DNA of 63,190 nt, taken from contig JAFGIN010000128.1 in assembly GCA_016929595.1 (NCBI GenBank), forward strand, positions 1 through 63,190. Reading direction: 5' to 3'. Positions 34,339 through 43,448 of the stretch are shown one piece after another. A program made the position numbers and the translations under genes. Within the stretch, counting starts at the first letter, position 1, and each line of letters starts with the position of its first letter. The notes beneath the pieces are model-generated. The model was given only the letters and a program-made list of their open reading frames with translations. It was not told where the DNA came from and made no database searches. The stretch comes from Chitinispirillaceae bacterium (lineage in GTDB: Bacteria > Fibrobacterota > Chitinivibrionia > Chitinivibrionales > Chitinispirillaceae).

Positions 34339-35025
34339 TCAAAAATTAACCCCGAAATTATGTCGTACTATCAGGTAAATCCCGATCCCGATCATCACTA
34401 CCGCCGTTACCCTTCGCACCCACAGCTCGATAACCGTGAGTTTCTTGAATGCAGCGCCGATAAGATGTGCGGCAAATGCAAGGAGCAGCGAAAACCCGAT
34501 CACCGGTACTGCTGTCCCGATTCCATATAAGGTTGGCATAAATACAGAGTTGTTTTTTACCGCCAGTGGAATGAGCGCACCAAAGAAAAGTCCTGCCGAT
34601 ACCGGACAAAATGCCAGTGCGAAGACAATACCGAGCAGCCCTGCTCCCCAAACACCCATCTTGTCAATTCTACCCTGCAGGCCGCTTCCCATACCGCCGC
34701 CAAAACTGATGTTGAAGATACCCAGCAGCAGCACCCCCACAACGACGAGTAGCGGCCCAATAGCAAGATTCATGTATTTCTGTAAAAACATGGAGATACC
34801 GGGAATCATTTGCATGCTCCGGGTGACAATGATCGCGACACCGATATATGCAAGTGTGCGACCAAGTGTGTAGAGCAGACCTGCAAGTAGTACCAGCCGC
34901 GTTTTTTCCACACGGCGGCCGACATAGGAGATTGCGGCGATGTTGGTTGCAAGTGGGCATGGGCTGATCGAAGTAAGTATCCCAAGCCAGATCGCTGCAC
35001 CTATATCAACAAAAAGTGAATCCAT
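34339..35025 (-). CDS. arsG: ArsG-like / CcdA-DsbD-type membrane transporter
   Basis: 228 residues, six predicted spans. The SPCPLATN and FCPVSAGLFFG cysteine-proline motifs sit in TM1 and TM4 as in CcdA/DsbD-type electron transporters; the closest named group I recognise is the ArsG family linked to aromatic arsenical efflux. Downstream of the ArsF-like gene on the same strand (5-base gap), which supports that name. A general thiol-electron carrier is the alternative. Confidence 0.72.
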   Translation of the reverse strand: MDSLFVDIGAAIWLGILTSISPCPLATNIAAISYVGRRVEKTRLVLLAGLLYTLGRTLAYIGVAIIVTRSMQMIPGISMFLQKYMNLAIGPLLVVVGVLLLGIFNISFGGGMGSGLQGRIDKMGVWGAGLLGIVFALAFCPVSAGLFFGALIPLAVKNNSVFMPTLYGIGTAVPVIGFSLLLAFAAHLIGAAFKKLTVIELWVRRVTAVVMIGIGIYLIVRHNFGVNF

Positions 35026-35029
35026 TCAT

Positions 35030-35560
35030 TTACCCTTTGAGAGAAGTTTTTACTTCTGTTTTAATATAATCTATAAACTTGTTCTGATCCCCGAGGAGCG
35101 TCCATACTTTATCAAGGTTTTTCCATGTGATTTCTTTACCATCTTTTACATCGGACACTATAACTGATTTTGTATAGAGCTTGTAATCTTTTGCAAAATG
35201 CTCATTACCTTTTTCTTCAACGTTGATGACCTTCATTTCTACCGTTCCATTTTTAAGTTCACTGGCGAACCCGGACTCAACTGCCTCTTTCGTAAATTTT
35301 TCGATCATATTACATGACTGGCAGCGAAAGGTCGTATGGAAATAATAAACAACCACCTTTTTGTTTTGGCTTTTTACATCTATGGTAGAAGATTGTGTTA
35401 CCACCGGAGCAGTTGAATCAATTTTGGTAACAGCAGATTCTTTCTTGACACCATTTCCAGCAGGCTCTTTGCTCTGGCAAGAATAAAGAGCTCCGGACAT
35501 TGCTATAAAAACCAGAAGATCAAGGTAATTTCTTTTAAAAAATAATTTTCGTAAAATCAT
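35030..35560 (-). CDS. arsF: ArsF-like thioredoxin-fold lipoprotein
   Basis: 176 residues. A signal segment ending SGALYSC suggests a lipoprotein. The mature domain begins VVVYYFHTTFRCQSCNMIEKF with a CQSC redox pair and follows the ArsF (nitrophenyl compound nitroreductase subunit) pattern through VINVEEKGNEHFAKDYKLYTKSVIVSD. ArsEFG has been linked to reduction and efflux of aromatic arsenicals; the redox role here is inferred from family and position beside the ArsG-like gene. Confidence 0.72.
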   Translation of the reverse strand: MILRKLFFKRNYLDLLVFIAMSGALYSCQSKEPAGNGVKKESAVTKIDSTAPVVTQSSTIDVKSQNKKVVVYYFHTTFRCQSCNMIEKFTKEAVESGFASELKNGTVEMKVINVEEKGNEHFAKDYKLYTKSVIVSDVKDGKEITWKNLDKVWTLLGDQNKFIDYIKTEVKTSLKG

Positions 35561-35582
35561 ATTAAGCCTCCTGTAAATTTAC

Positions 35583-35771
35583 TTAATTTGGTATCAATGC
35601 GGAACGACCCATCATTGCGATCTTTTCAATATTTTCTTTGGTTGTCGGACATTTACCTTTCTCCAGACCAGAATCGGTAATTCTTATATGTTCGAATTTG
35701 ACAATTCCATTATTCTGAAGAAGTTTTTTGGCGCAATCAACCGGACAGCCATAACCAGTTGTTTCTATCAA
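35583..35771 (-). CDS. Small DGC-domain-like protein (C-terminal half)
   Basis: 62 residues. GCPVDCAKKLLQNNGI and HIRITDSGLEKGKC match the second half of DGC-domain putative zinc-binding proteins, whose N-terminal Cys-containing half is absent. Its ATG overlaps the stop of the thioredoxin-like gene (4 bases, ATGA), so it is translatable by coupling. Either a decayed gene that kept a start or a short functional form. DGC proteins are common in arsenic and redox clusters. Confidence 0.55.
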   Translation of the reverse strand: MIETTGYGCPVDCAKKLLQNNGIVKFEHIRITDSGLEKGKCPTTKENIEKIAMMGRSALIPN

Positions 35772-36001
35772 GCAATCATTTTCCTGATTTCTTCAGGCTT
35801 TGGAATTTTACCATAAACCTTAACTTCACCATCGACAGCAAGTGCAGGAGTCATCATGATACCAAATTTCAAAATTTCGTTTATGTCTTCAACTTTAGTA
35901 ACATCAGCTTCAATAGACGATTCTTTGACTACCTGTTGAACTGCCTCGTAAAGTTTTTTGCACTTGGGGCAGCCTGTACCGAGAATCTGGATCTTCTTCA
36001 T
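35768..36001 (-). CDS. Small thioredoxin-like redox protein (TM0996/MTH895 type)
   Basis: 77 residues, complete for this small glutaredoxin/thioredoxin-fold family. ILGTGCPKCKKLYEAV holds the CPKC active site, and MMTPALAVDGEVKVYGKIP the cis-proline loop. Cytoplasmic. It sits between the permease and the DGC-like gene and may supply electrons for arsenic or thiol chemistry in the operon. Confidence 0.88.
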   Translation of the reverse strand: MKKIQILGTGCPKCKKLYEAVQQVVKESSIEADVTKVEDINEILKFGIMMTPALAVDGEVKVYGKIPKPEEIRKMIA

Positions 36002-36090
36002 ATTTTCTCCTATATAAGGTTAAATCATTAAAAAGTACTGTTTGTTAAACGAATCATATCCTTTTTGAGTATATAAACAATCGCTTCGTT

Positions 36091-37407
36091 TCAAAAAAAG
36101 TTTCCGTACAACATACCTGAAATAGTTGCCATAATAACTACAAGAACAACAAAGGTAACTGTCTTCTTCAATCCGAAAATTCCGTTGAGTACTAACATAC
36201 TCGGTAACGAAAGTGCAGGCCCTGCAAGCAATAGTGCCAGTGCAGGTCCTTTACCCATACCACTACCTATCAATCCCTGAAGAATGGGCACTTCTGTCAA
36301 TGTGGCAAAGTACATGAACGCACCAGCGATCGATGCAAAGACGTTCGCTCTGAGAGAGTTACCTCCGACTGCAGCCGAGACCCACTCCGAAGGAATGATA
36401 CCTTCATGGCCAACTCTACCCAATAGAAATCCTGCGATAAGAACTCCCAACAGTAGCAACGGCAGGATCTGTTTAGCGAAAGTCCATGATGATGAAAACC
36501 AGTCACCTGTTTCACCCTTATCAGTGCTCGTGATAATTGAGAGACCTATCGATCCGGCAGCAAAGGCTGATAACGGCAGGTACTCATGGGATATGAATTG
36601 TGGTCCGATCAGTGCAATGGCAGCAGGTGGAATTGCAGCGAAAACGACTTTCCACCATGCCATTTTAAACCAGCCGATAAGAATTACTCCAAAGATGATT
36701 GAGAAAATAGAGGTGATGATCCATTTTTGCGCATAGATTGCATGCCAGACTCCAGCCTCCTGAACAGGCTTACCCCAGTTGGCAAACACAAGAATGGTAA
36801 CCATCACAAAAAAATATGCAGCGGTCTGCCATAGTGGTCTGGTGGCTTCCGGTTCAGGCATAGCCATTTGAGTTGCGGCCTTTGCCGCTTCTTCTTTTCT
36901 GAAAATCAGATGCATGGTGATACCGATTATAATACTGAAAAAAACAGCACCCACACCCCGTGCAATACCCATCTCTATACCAAGGATACGGGCAGTTAGA
37001 ACAATTGCCAGAACATTGATTGCTGGTCCGGAGTATAGAAATGCTGAAGCTGGTCCTATACCTGCTCCCATTTTGTATATGCCGGCAAATAAGGGCAGTA
37101 CTGTACAGGAACATACAGCCAGAACAGTTCCGGATACCGAAGCAACCCCATAAGCAAGAATCTTATTCGCCTTTGCTCCCAGATACTTCATTACCGATGC
37201 CTGACTTACAAAGACTCCGATTGCGCCGGCAATAAAGAATGCTGGTATTAAACACAGTATCACATGCTCCCGTGCATACCATTTCACCAGTTGAAGTGCT
37301 TCGAATAGTGCATTATCAAAACGGGGAATTCCAACTGGTAGAAAAAACAACCCCAGGAAAACTGCAAGTATTATTAATAGTGGTTTTGATTCTTTTTTCC
37401 AATCCAT
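36091..37407 (-). CDS. ArsP/DUF318-type permease
   Basis: 438 residues with about ten membrane spans. The family motifs VLAVCSCTVLPLFAGIYKMGAGIGPASAFLYSGPAINVLA and, in the second half, ATLTEVPILQGLIGSGMGKGPALALLLAGPALSLPS mark the two permease repeats of the DUF318/YraQ/ArsP group. ArsP members export organic arsenicals; others may move other thiol-reactive compounds. The CSC triplet in the first repeat is a likely metal(loid) site. First structural gene after ArsR on the minus arm. Confidence 0.85.
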   Translation of the reverse strand: MDWKKESKPLLIILAVFLGLFFLPVGIPRFDNALFEALQLVKWYAREHVILCLIPAFFIAGAIGVFVSQASVMKYLGAKANKILAYGVASVSGTVLAVCSCTVLPLFAGIYKMGAGIGPASAFLYSGPAINVLAIVLTARILGIEMGIARGVGAVFFSIIIGITMHLIFRKEEAAKAATQMAMPEPEATRPLWQTAAYFFVMVTILVFANWGKPVQEAGVWHAIYAQKWIITSIFSIIFGVILIGWFKMAWWKVVFAAIPPAAIALIGPQFISHEYLPLSAFAAGSIGLSIITSTDKGETGDWFSSSWTFAKQILPLLLLGVLIAGFLLGRVGHEGIIPSEWVSAAVGGNSLRANVFASIAGAFMYFATLTEVPILQGLIGSGMGKGPALALLLAGPALSLPSMLVLNGIFGLKKTVTFVVLVVIMATISGMLYGNFF

Positions 37408-37422
37408 TTTAAATTCTCCGTA

Positions 37423-37439
37423 TTTGCCTTGTTGGCAAA
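37423..37439. promoter_or_regulatory. Operator-like inverted repeat before the permease gene
   Basis: TTTGCC (37423-37428) and GGCAAA (37434-37439) flank five bases, 15 bases upstream of the permease ATG. ATTACCAAA follows, echoing the site upstream of arsR. A plausible ArsR-family operator; unproven. Confidence 0.45.
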
Positions 37440-37472
37440 ATTACCAAATGTAGCTAAAAAAAATTATAATTG

Positions 37473-37793
37473 TTATCCGACTAAAGCCAACTGTTCTCTG
37501 GCATTCTCAATAAGTGTGGTTTCAAGACACGATAAAAATTTGAGAACACATGGCATTTTGAGAGTATAAAAAACCATTTGTCCCCGTTTCTCATCGGAAA
37601 CGATCCCTGCATTTTTTAGTAATGCAAGGTGTTTTGATACGGTGGAAGTATCTGCCCCAATCATATCAGTAAGTTCACAAACACAATGTTCCTGCTTCGA
37701 TAATTCTTCAATAATCAGAAGCCTTGTGGGATGAGCCATAGCCTTAATCACAGTAGCTTTTGCATCATACCTGGCCTGGGTTTGTTTATTCAT
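37473..37793 (-). CDS. ArsR-family winged-helix repressor 1
   Basis: 106 residues. HTH region HCVCELTDMIGADTSTVSKHLALLKNAGIVSDEKRGQMVFY. The CVC pair at the start of the DNA-binding helix region is the classic ArsR thiol site for As(III)/Sb(III). Directly precedes the permease on the minus strand and probably represses that arm through the inverted repeats on either side. Confidence 0.9.
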   Translation of the reverse strand: MNKQTQARYDAKATVIKAMAHPTRLLIIEELSKQEHCVCELTDMIGADTSTVSKHLALLKNAGIVSDEKRGQMVFYTLKMPCVLKFLSCLETTLIENAREQLALVG

Positions 37794-37829
37794 GTTATTA
37801 TTCCTTTTTACTTCTTTATGTGGCTCATT

Positions 37830-37849
37830 GGTAATATAACCAAATTACC
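37830..37849. promoter_or_regulatory. Operator-like inverted repeat upstream of arsR 1
   Basis: GGTAAT (37830-37835) and ATTACC (37844-37849) with an 8-base spacer, about 40 bases upstream of the minus-strand arsR start. Spacing suits a dimeric winged-helix repressor. Motif-level evidence only. Confidence 0.5.
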
Positions 37850-38005
37850 AGAAACTATCAAGATTATTGTTTTTTTTAATAAGTATGCTTCTGAAGCATA
37901 ACACGTTTGTTTCGGACTGGTTTTTATAATGTGGCCTGGTGTACGCAGTTTTCCACTTATGAAACCATGCTCATAAAGTTAGCGAAGCTGATTGAATTAA
38001 CATAT

Positions 38006-38025
38006 ATTTCGCTATGTGGCGAAAT
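38006..38025. promoter_or_regulatory. Operator-like inverted repeat for the plus-strand ars arm
   Basis: ATTTCGC (38006-38012) and GCGAAAT (38019-38025) are perfect arms with a 6-base spacer, in the gap between the divergent ars arms and 150 bases upstream of the second arsR. ArsR-family operators of other bacteria have similar TTCGC/GCGAA arms. Its sequence differs from the site next to arsR 1, so the two repressors probably recognise different sites. Confidence 0.5.
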
Positions 38026-38174
38026 AACTAAGAACACAAATGGTATTGTTACCGAAAGGTGTCCGGATGAAGAACGTGAATTATCTGGTTAATCTTATGT
38101 TTTGTAATACTGGTGTGTGTCCCGTTTGAGATTATTGTGGCTGTAGGTGCTATAATCCGGAGAGGAATGCCCGA

Positions 38175-38570
38175 GTGAATGAAAAAATACCTTTGAATAT
38201 CTATATATATACAGCGATCACTAAAGCCCTTTCGGATCCGAACCGGATCAGGGCCCTTTGTGCTCTTCGTAATGGTGAATTGTGTGTATGTCAGATAATA
38301 GAACTGCTCGGGCTTGCGCCGTCGACGATATCCAAGCACATGTCAATACTGAAGCAGGCTGGATTAGTTGATAGCAGAAAGGACAGTCGCTGGGTGTATT
38401 ACCGACTGCCTGAGAAAACAGATAATTTTACGGCAACCATGATCAAGCTGGCGACATCAGTTCTTGAAGAAGACAAACAGATTCTTGCTGACGATATACA
38501 AATGGCCCGGATAACTTCAACAGGCCTGGAGAGGGTATGTAAACAGCAAAGGAACTGCAACGAAAACTGA
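38175..38570 (+). CDS. arsR: ArsR-family winged-helix repressor 2
   Basis: 131 residues from GTG38175 (GGAGAGGA upstream). HTH core NGELCVCQIIELLGLAPSTISKHMSILKQAGLVDSRKDSRWVYYRL with the ELCVC thiol motif of As(III)-sensing ArsR. The C-terminus (after residue 95) has a Cys-containing extension (RVCKQQRNC). First gene of the plus arm carrying ArsC and ArsM. Only distantly similar to repressor 1 outside the HTH. Confidence 0.92.
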   Translation: MNEKIPLNIYIYTAITKALSDPNRIRALCALRNGELCVCQIIELLGLAPSTISKHMSILKQAGLVDSRKDSRWVYYRLPEKTDNFTATMIKLATSVLEEDKQILADDIQMARITSTGLERVCKQQRNCNEN

Positions 38571-38702
38571 TCAAAAGCCCGGAAAGCCGCATTTTATCTA
38601 TTTGTACATGTATTCATGTCGTAGCCGGATGGCGGAGGGATAGAGATAGTATCCGGAATGGTTATGAACACAAAGAATAAATTTGATGAAAGGAATCAGG
38701 CA

Positions 38703-39152
38703 ATGGTAGAAAAACTGAATATTCTCTTTCTCTGTACGGGAAACTCCTGCAGAAGTCAAATGGCTGAGGGGTGGGCACGGTGTATCAGAAGTGAATCTGT
38801 CAACGTGTGGTCAGCGGGTATTGAGATACACGGCATGAATCCAGACGCTGTCAGAGTGATGGAAGAAGCTGGCGTTGACATTTCCGGTCAACATTCCAAA
38901 CATCTCAATGAAGTCAGGCATATACCCTTTGATTGGGTGATTACTGTCTGTGACAACGCGAACGAAAGCTGCCCGATATTTCCCGGTCAGGTGAAGCGTT
39001 TTCATATCAGTTTTGATGATCCGCCCCGGCTTGCGAAAAGTGCAAAAACCGAAGATGAAGCTCTCTCACATTACAGGCGAGTACGCGATGAGATTAGAAC
39101 TTTTGTCGAATCTTTGCCTGACATATTGTTGAAGAATACAGCAACACACTAA
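38703..39152 (+). CDS. arsC: Arsenate reductase ArsC (thioredoxin/LMW-PTP type)
   Basis: 149 residues from ATG38703 (AAGGAA site 10 bases upstream; the frame is open from 38658). P-loop LFLCTGNSCRSQMAEG contains the catalytic C-x5-R(S). The resolving cysteines are in TVCDNANESCPIFPG, as in S. aureus-type thioredoxin-coupled ArsC. Reduces As(V) to As(III), feeding ArsM encoded next and arsenite export. Length is normal. Confidence 0.93.
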   Translation: MVEKLNILFLCTGNSCRSQMAEGWARCIRSESVNVWSAGIEIHGMNPDAVRVMEEAGVDISGQHSKHLNEVRHIPFDWVITVCDNANESCPIFPGQVKRFHISFDDPPRLAKSAKTEDEALSHYRRVRDEIRTFVESLPDILLKNTATH

Positions 39153-39171
39153 AAAGTAAAGGAGTCAAAAC

Positions 39172-39975
39172 ATGCAGAAAATGGATGAAAACAACGTACT
39201 TCAGGCGGTTAGAAAAAATTATGCAAAAGTAGCATTGGAATCGGCAGGAGCAGGAGGCTGTTGCGGTGGTTCTTCCTGCTGCAGTCCGGTCGGTTCAGAT
39301 GCAGCAAAAGAGATCAGTGCCAATTTAGGTTATTCTGCTGAAGAACTCTCATCAGTTCCTGATGGTGCGAACATGGGGTTAGGCTGTGGGAATCCGCAAC
39401 AGATTGCATCACTCAAAGCGGGTGAAACGGTTCTTGATCTCGGATGCGGCGGTGGTTTTGACTGTTTTCTTGCTGCAAAAAAGATCGGTAAAGAAGGTTA
39501 TGTCATTGGAGTTGATATGACCCCTGAAATGGTCAGTAAAGCACGAAAAAATGTAAATGAATCTGAATTTGAAAATATTGACATAAGGTTGGGGGAGATT
39601 GAAAACCTTCCTGTTGCAGATAGCTGTGTTGATGTCATCATATCTAACTGTGTTATCAATCTCTCTCCAAACAAACAACGGGTGTTTACTGAAGCTTACA
39701 GAGTGTTGAAAAGCGGTGGACGTCTTGCGGTTTCAGATGTTATTGCATCATCTCCAATTGCTGACAATATTAAAGCGGACCTATCTTTGCATGCAGCATG
39801 TATATCGGGTGCTTCAACTGCAGATGAAATTATTGCAATGCTACAGGGTGTCGGGTTTCAAAATATCGTTGTGAATCCAAAAGAAAACAGTAAAACCTTT
39901 ATCAAGGATTGGGCACCGGGAAGTGGTGCCGAGAACTTTGTTGTTTCGGCGGATATTCAGGCGTTGAAGATCTGA
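39172..39975 (+). CDS. arsM: Arsenite S-adenosylmethionine methyltransferase ArsM
   Basis: 267 residues; AAAGGAG site before the ATG. The N-terminal CCGGSSCC cluster, the SAM-binding motif [16 protein letters not shown] (about residues 87-102) and the later Cys in [10 protein letters not shown] and HAACISG match ArsM, which methylates As(III). Methylated products suit export by the ArsP-like permease on the other arm. Slightly shorter than the longest ArsM forms but complete. Confidence 0.93.
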   Translation: MQKMDENNVLQAVRKNYAKVALESAGAGGCCGGSSCCSPVGSDAAKEISANLGYSAEELSSVPDGANMGLGCGNPQQIASLKAGETVLDLGCGGGFDCFLAAKKIGKEGYVIGVDMTPEMVSKARKNVNESEFENIDIRLGEIENLPVADSCVDVIISNCVINLSPNKQRVFTEAYRVLKSGGRLAVSDVIASSPIADNIKADLSLHAACISGASTADEIIAMLQGVGFQNIVVNPKENSKTFIKDWAPGSGAENFVVSADIQALKI

Positions 39976-40105
39976 GTATCGCAGTTTCTGTGTAATCACG
40001 ATCATTACAGCATGTGGATCTGAAATCTGAAATGCACGAAAACAAAAAAAAGTTGAACCGGACTATTATATGGGGTATATTTTAGTCCGATGCAGGAGGT
40101 AGCAG

Positions 40106-40384
40106 ATGAAACTGAGTGATTCAATCAAGCCTATCAGCCAGGTGAAGGCCAGGATGTCAGAGGTTGTTGAAGATATAACAAAAACACATAAAAAAGTCAT
40201 AATTACTCACAATGGCGAAGCGTGTGCTGTGTTGCAGGATATCGAAAGTTACGAGGAGATGCAGGAGAACCTGGCTATGCTCAAAATGCTTGCGATCAGT
40301 GGGAAAAGTATAGTTGAAGGTAAAGCAAAATCTTTAAATGAATCGTTCAAGCAGATTCGTCGCCGGGTACGGGATGCGGATTAA
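40106..40384 (+). CDS. Phd/YefM-type antitoxin
   Basis: 92 residues with a GGAGGTAG site. The first ~60 residues follow the Phd/YefM fold: IKPISQVKARMSEVVEDI, then VIITHNGEACAVLQDIESYEEMQE, which binds operator DNA as a dimer. The basic C-terminal tail (FKQIRRRVRDAD) should wrap the toxin. Located 4 bases ahead of the toxin gene. Such pairs usually autorepress. Confidence 0.92.
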   Translation: MKLSDSIKPISQVKARMSEVVEDITKTHKKVIITHNGEACAVLQDIESYEEMQENLAMLKMLAISGKSIVEGKAKSLNESFKQIRRRVRDAD

Positions 40385-40387
40385 TGT

Positions 40388-40711
40388 ATGGATTTCGATC
40401 TTCAGATACTTCCGGAAGCAGAGGATGATCTGGTAGATGTCTATCATTATGTTGCGAATCATGATTCAACTATGCAAGCTGAAAGGCTGCCCGATTCTCT
40501 TGAGTTAAGAGCCACCTCGCTGATCAGTTGTCCTGAACGGGGGCATAGCGTACCTGAACTTGAACGGATACACGCAACAGGTTTCAAAGAAATTCACTTC
40601 AAACCTTACCGAATAATATATCAGATCGTAAATACTTCAGTAATCATCCACGCTGTACTCGATGAAAGAAGAGACCTTCGGGAACTGCTTGAACGTCGAC
40701 TGCTACGTTAA
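40388..40711 (+). CDS. RelE/ParE-superfamily toxin
   Basis: 107 residues. ILPEAEDDLVDVYHYVANHD is the ParE/RelE N-terminal helix pair, and KEIHFKPYRIIYQIVNTSVIIHAVLDERRDL is the core beta sheet ending with the HAVLDERRD motif, closest to ParE-like members. RelE types cut ribosome-bound mRNA; ParE types inhibit gyrase. Sequence alone favours ParE-like, not proven. Paired with the Phd-type antitoxin. Confidence 0.9.
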   Translation: MDFDLQILPEAEDDLVDVYHYVANHDSTMQAERLPDSLELRATSLISCPERGHSVPELERIHATGFKEIHFKPYRIIYQIVNTSVIIHAVLDERRDLRELLERRLLR

Positions 40712-40748
40712 TCATTACTACTTAATTACTTAACTTTGAAAAGCTCTT

Positions 40749-43418
40749 ATGTCGCAACGTCTTGTTACCACAATACTTTTTGATGGCTCACTTACACTTG
40801 AGTGGGAAGAACACAGTGATTCTGGCGATGAGAAATCGATCGCTCTGGAGAATTTGATTTACAAGCAGTATCAGCAGAAAACCAGAGAGCAGCCGCTGCG
40901 ATGGATGCTCGTGCTGGGACTTGCTGAATCATCCGTTCATCTTTCACCATCTCTTTCATTCTGGCGGGAGTTCAGTGCACTATGGTTGCACCAGGTGCAG
41001 AGTGTTGCTGATGCTGAGAAAAAACCGCAAGAGATGGATCTTCTGGTGACGGGCAATGATGCTGTTGACTTTATTCAAAAGATACCAGTCATGACAGGTG
41101 CGGAGTTGATAGATACGGAATATCTGCTGGGCATACAGGTAATGCTGAAGCAGACCTTTGTAGTCTTGCTGCATGCATTCAAGGGTTCTTTGGATCAGTT
41201 ACTGTCAAGTATTGCGCCCGGGAGTTTTCATAAGGACCGGATACATTTTCATCTGGTTGAAAACAGAAAGGATCCGGACCGCCCCTTTGCATTTCTTGCA
41301 ACGTACTCCACACGAACTGATTCGACCGGGCGAACGCATCATCAACCGCTCAAGTTTGCTTTTAAAGAATATGCAGATAATAACAGTAAAATTGTTGAAC
41401 TCCTGGCTACGGTGACTAAGGTTTCTAAAAAGAACCAGTTTATAAAATCGATTCTTGACAGTGGAGAGCTATTCAAGCCGATCGGTCTGACAGTAAATGA
41501 GGCATTTACTTTTCTTGAAGGCGTACTTGATTTTGAAGCTGCTGGTATTCTCTGCCGCATCCCCCGATGGTGGAAAGGTGCGCCCCGGAAAGTTGGCGTT
41601 ACCCTTTCTCTTGGTAATAAAAAGACAGCAAAAATTGGTGTTGGTGCATTACTTGATTTCGATGCGGGATTACATCTCGATGGAGAGCCGATCGATGAAG
41701 AAACTGCACGGATGATACTGGAGCGTGCTCAGGGGCTGGTGGTTATCAAAGGACGGTGGATTCCTGTTGATCTTGGATCCATAAGCCAGACAATGCAGCA
41801 ACTGGAGCAGGCCAGAAAACTTGCTGAAAAGGAGTCGATTAGTTTTTCTGATGCAATGCGGCTTCTGATGGGTGCTCATCTCAAAGGACGGATGGGAGAA
41901 TTGACAGAGGTTGAGGTCGGCTGTGGAGAATGGCTCAGGGATGTTTTTCAAAAAATGGCAAACCCGACACTGGTCCGCCAAACCGAACCATCCCCACTAC
42001 TTAAAGCACATCTTCGTCACTATCAGCAGACCGGTTTGAACTGGCTGAGTTTTATGCAATCTCTCGGTTTCGGGACCCTGCTTGCCGATGATATGGGGCT
42101 GGGCAAGACGGTTCAGATGTTAGCTCATTTACAGAACCTTAAGAAAGAGGGGAGAACCAGTCTGATTGTCGTTCCGGCATCACTGCTGGAAAACTGGCGT
42201 CTGGAAATCGAGAAGTTTACACCCGATTTGAAAACGATCATACTTCATTCGCAAATACTTGATTCAGAAACTATTGCATCGATTGAATCGCAAATACATC
42301 GCTTCGATTGTGTTATCACTACCTACGGGATGCTGGGACGTTACCAATGGGTAAAGACGTTCAAGTGGTTTTTTGTTATCTGTGATGAAGCGCAGGCGAT
42401 GAAAAATCCGCAGACCCGACAGACAAAGGAGGTCAAAGCGTTACGGTGTTTTCACCGGTGCGCAATTACCGGAACGCCGGTTGAAAACAGGCTGACTGAT
42501 CTCTGGTCAATATTTGATTTTGTAAATCCAGGTCTCCTTGGTACTTTCAGTGAATTTAAGGCATTTGTTAAAACACTGGAAAATAATCCCCAGAGGTATG
42601 GAAAATTACGTAACGTTGTGCGCCCTTATATTCTGCGCCGGAGCAAAACAGATAAGACGATCATATCGGATCTGCCGGATAAGGTGGAGCTGAAAACGTG
42701 GTGCACACTTACCAGTAAACAGGTGCTGCTGTACACCAGTCTTGTCAAAAAACTGGAAGATGAAATAGAAAATGCAGAGGGTATAGAACGTAAAGGAATC
42801 ATTCTTGGGTACCTGTCAAAATTCAAGCAGATATGTAATCACAATGATCATTATGCCGGTAATGGGATGTATGCTCCTGAAGAGAGTGGAAAATTTCAGC
42901 GGTTAGCTCAGCTTTGTGAAACCATTTATGAAAAAAGGGAAAAGGTACTGATTTTTACACAGTTTGCGGAAATTATAAATCCGCTTGCGCAGTATATGCA
43001 GAGTTTATTTGGTGCTGAAGGGTTGACATTGAGTGGGTCGACAACGGTCAAAAAACGCAAAGAAGCAGTGGAACGGTTTCAGGAAAGTGAGTATATTCCC
43101 TTTTTTATTCTCTCATTGAAAGCCGGAGGAGTTGGATTAAATCTGACAGCTGCAAATCATGTTATCCATTTTGACCGCTGGTGGAACCCTGCGGTGGAAA
43201 ATCAGGCTACTGATCGTGCGTTTCGTATCGGTCAGAAAAAAAATGTCATGGTACACAAGTTTATATGTAAAGGTACTATTGAAGAGAAGATTGATGCGCT
43301 TATTGAAGACAAAAAGCAGCTTGCATCAGAGATAACTTCATCTTCTGCAGAGAGCTGGATTACAGAATTGAGTAACAGGGACTTAAAAGAGATGTTCAGC
43401 CTGGGAATTACAGGCTAA
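40749..43418 (+). CDS. SNF2-family DEAD/H helicase (bacterial Swi2/Snf2 type)
   Basis: 889 residues. N-terminal ~400 residues are the bacterial SNF2-associated region. The ATPase follows: motif I LLADDMGLGKTVQ near residue 449, DEAQ in motif II, then ITGTPVENRLTDLWSIFDF, and the second lobe with LSLKAGGVGLNLTAANHVIHFDRWWNPAVENQATDRAFRIGQ. It should translocate on dsDNA and remodel protein-DNA complexes. A SWIM zinc-finger gene follows 31 bases later, a pairing common in bacteria, so they likely work together. Confidence 0.93.
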   Translation: MSQRLVTTILFDGSLTLEWEEHSDSGDEKSIALENLIYKQYQQKTREQPLRWMLVLGLAESSVHLSPSLSFWREFSALWLHQVQSVADAEKKPQEMDLLVTGNDAVDFIQKIPVMTGAELIDTEYLLGIQVMLKQTFVVLLHAFKGSLDQLLSSIAPGSFHKDRIHFHLVENRKDPDRPFAFLATYSTRTDSTGRTHHQPLKFAFKEYADNNSKIVELLATVTKVSKKNQFIKSILDSGELFKPIGLTVNEAFTFLEGVLDFEAAGILCRIPRWWKGAPRKVGVTLSLGNKKTAKIGVGALLDFDAGLHLDGEPIDEETARMILERAQGLVVIKGRWIPVDLGSISQTMQQLEQARKLAEKESISFSDAMRLLMGAHLKGRMGELTEVEVGCGEWLRDVFQKMANPTLVRQTEPSPLLKAHLRHYQQTGLNWLSFMQSLGFGTLLADDMGLGKTVQMLAHLQNLKKEGRTSLIVVPASLLENWRLEIEKFTPDLKTIILHSQILDSETIASIESQIHRFDCVITTYGMLGRYQWVKTFKWFFVICDEAQAMKNPQTRQTKEVKALRCFHRCAITGTPVENRLTDLWSIFDFVNPGLLGTFSEFKAFVKTLENNPQRYGKLRNVVRPYILRRSKTDKTIISDLPDKVELKTWCTLTSKQVLLYTSLVKKLEDEIENAEGIERKGIILGYLSKFKQICNHNDHYAGNGMYAPEESGKFQRLAQLCETIYEKREKVLIFTQFAEIINPLAQYMQSLFGAEGLTLSGSTTVKKRKEAVERFQESEYIPFFILSLKAGGVGLNLTAANHVIHFDRWWNPAVENQATDRAFRIGQKKNVMVHKFICKGTIEEKIDALIEDKKQLASEITSSSAESWITELSNRDLKEMFSLGITG

Positions 43419-43448
43419 ATCTCGTAAACTATAGCAGGAGCTGAAAAT

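Noticed and set aside
37907-38092. Short plus-strand frame in the ars intergenic region
   Set aside because: No ribosome site or similarity; the region holds the divergent promoters and an operator-like repeat.
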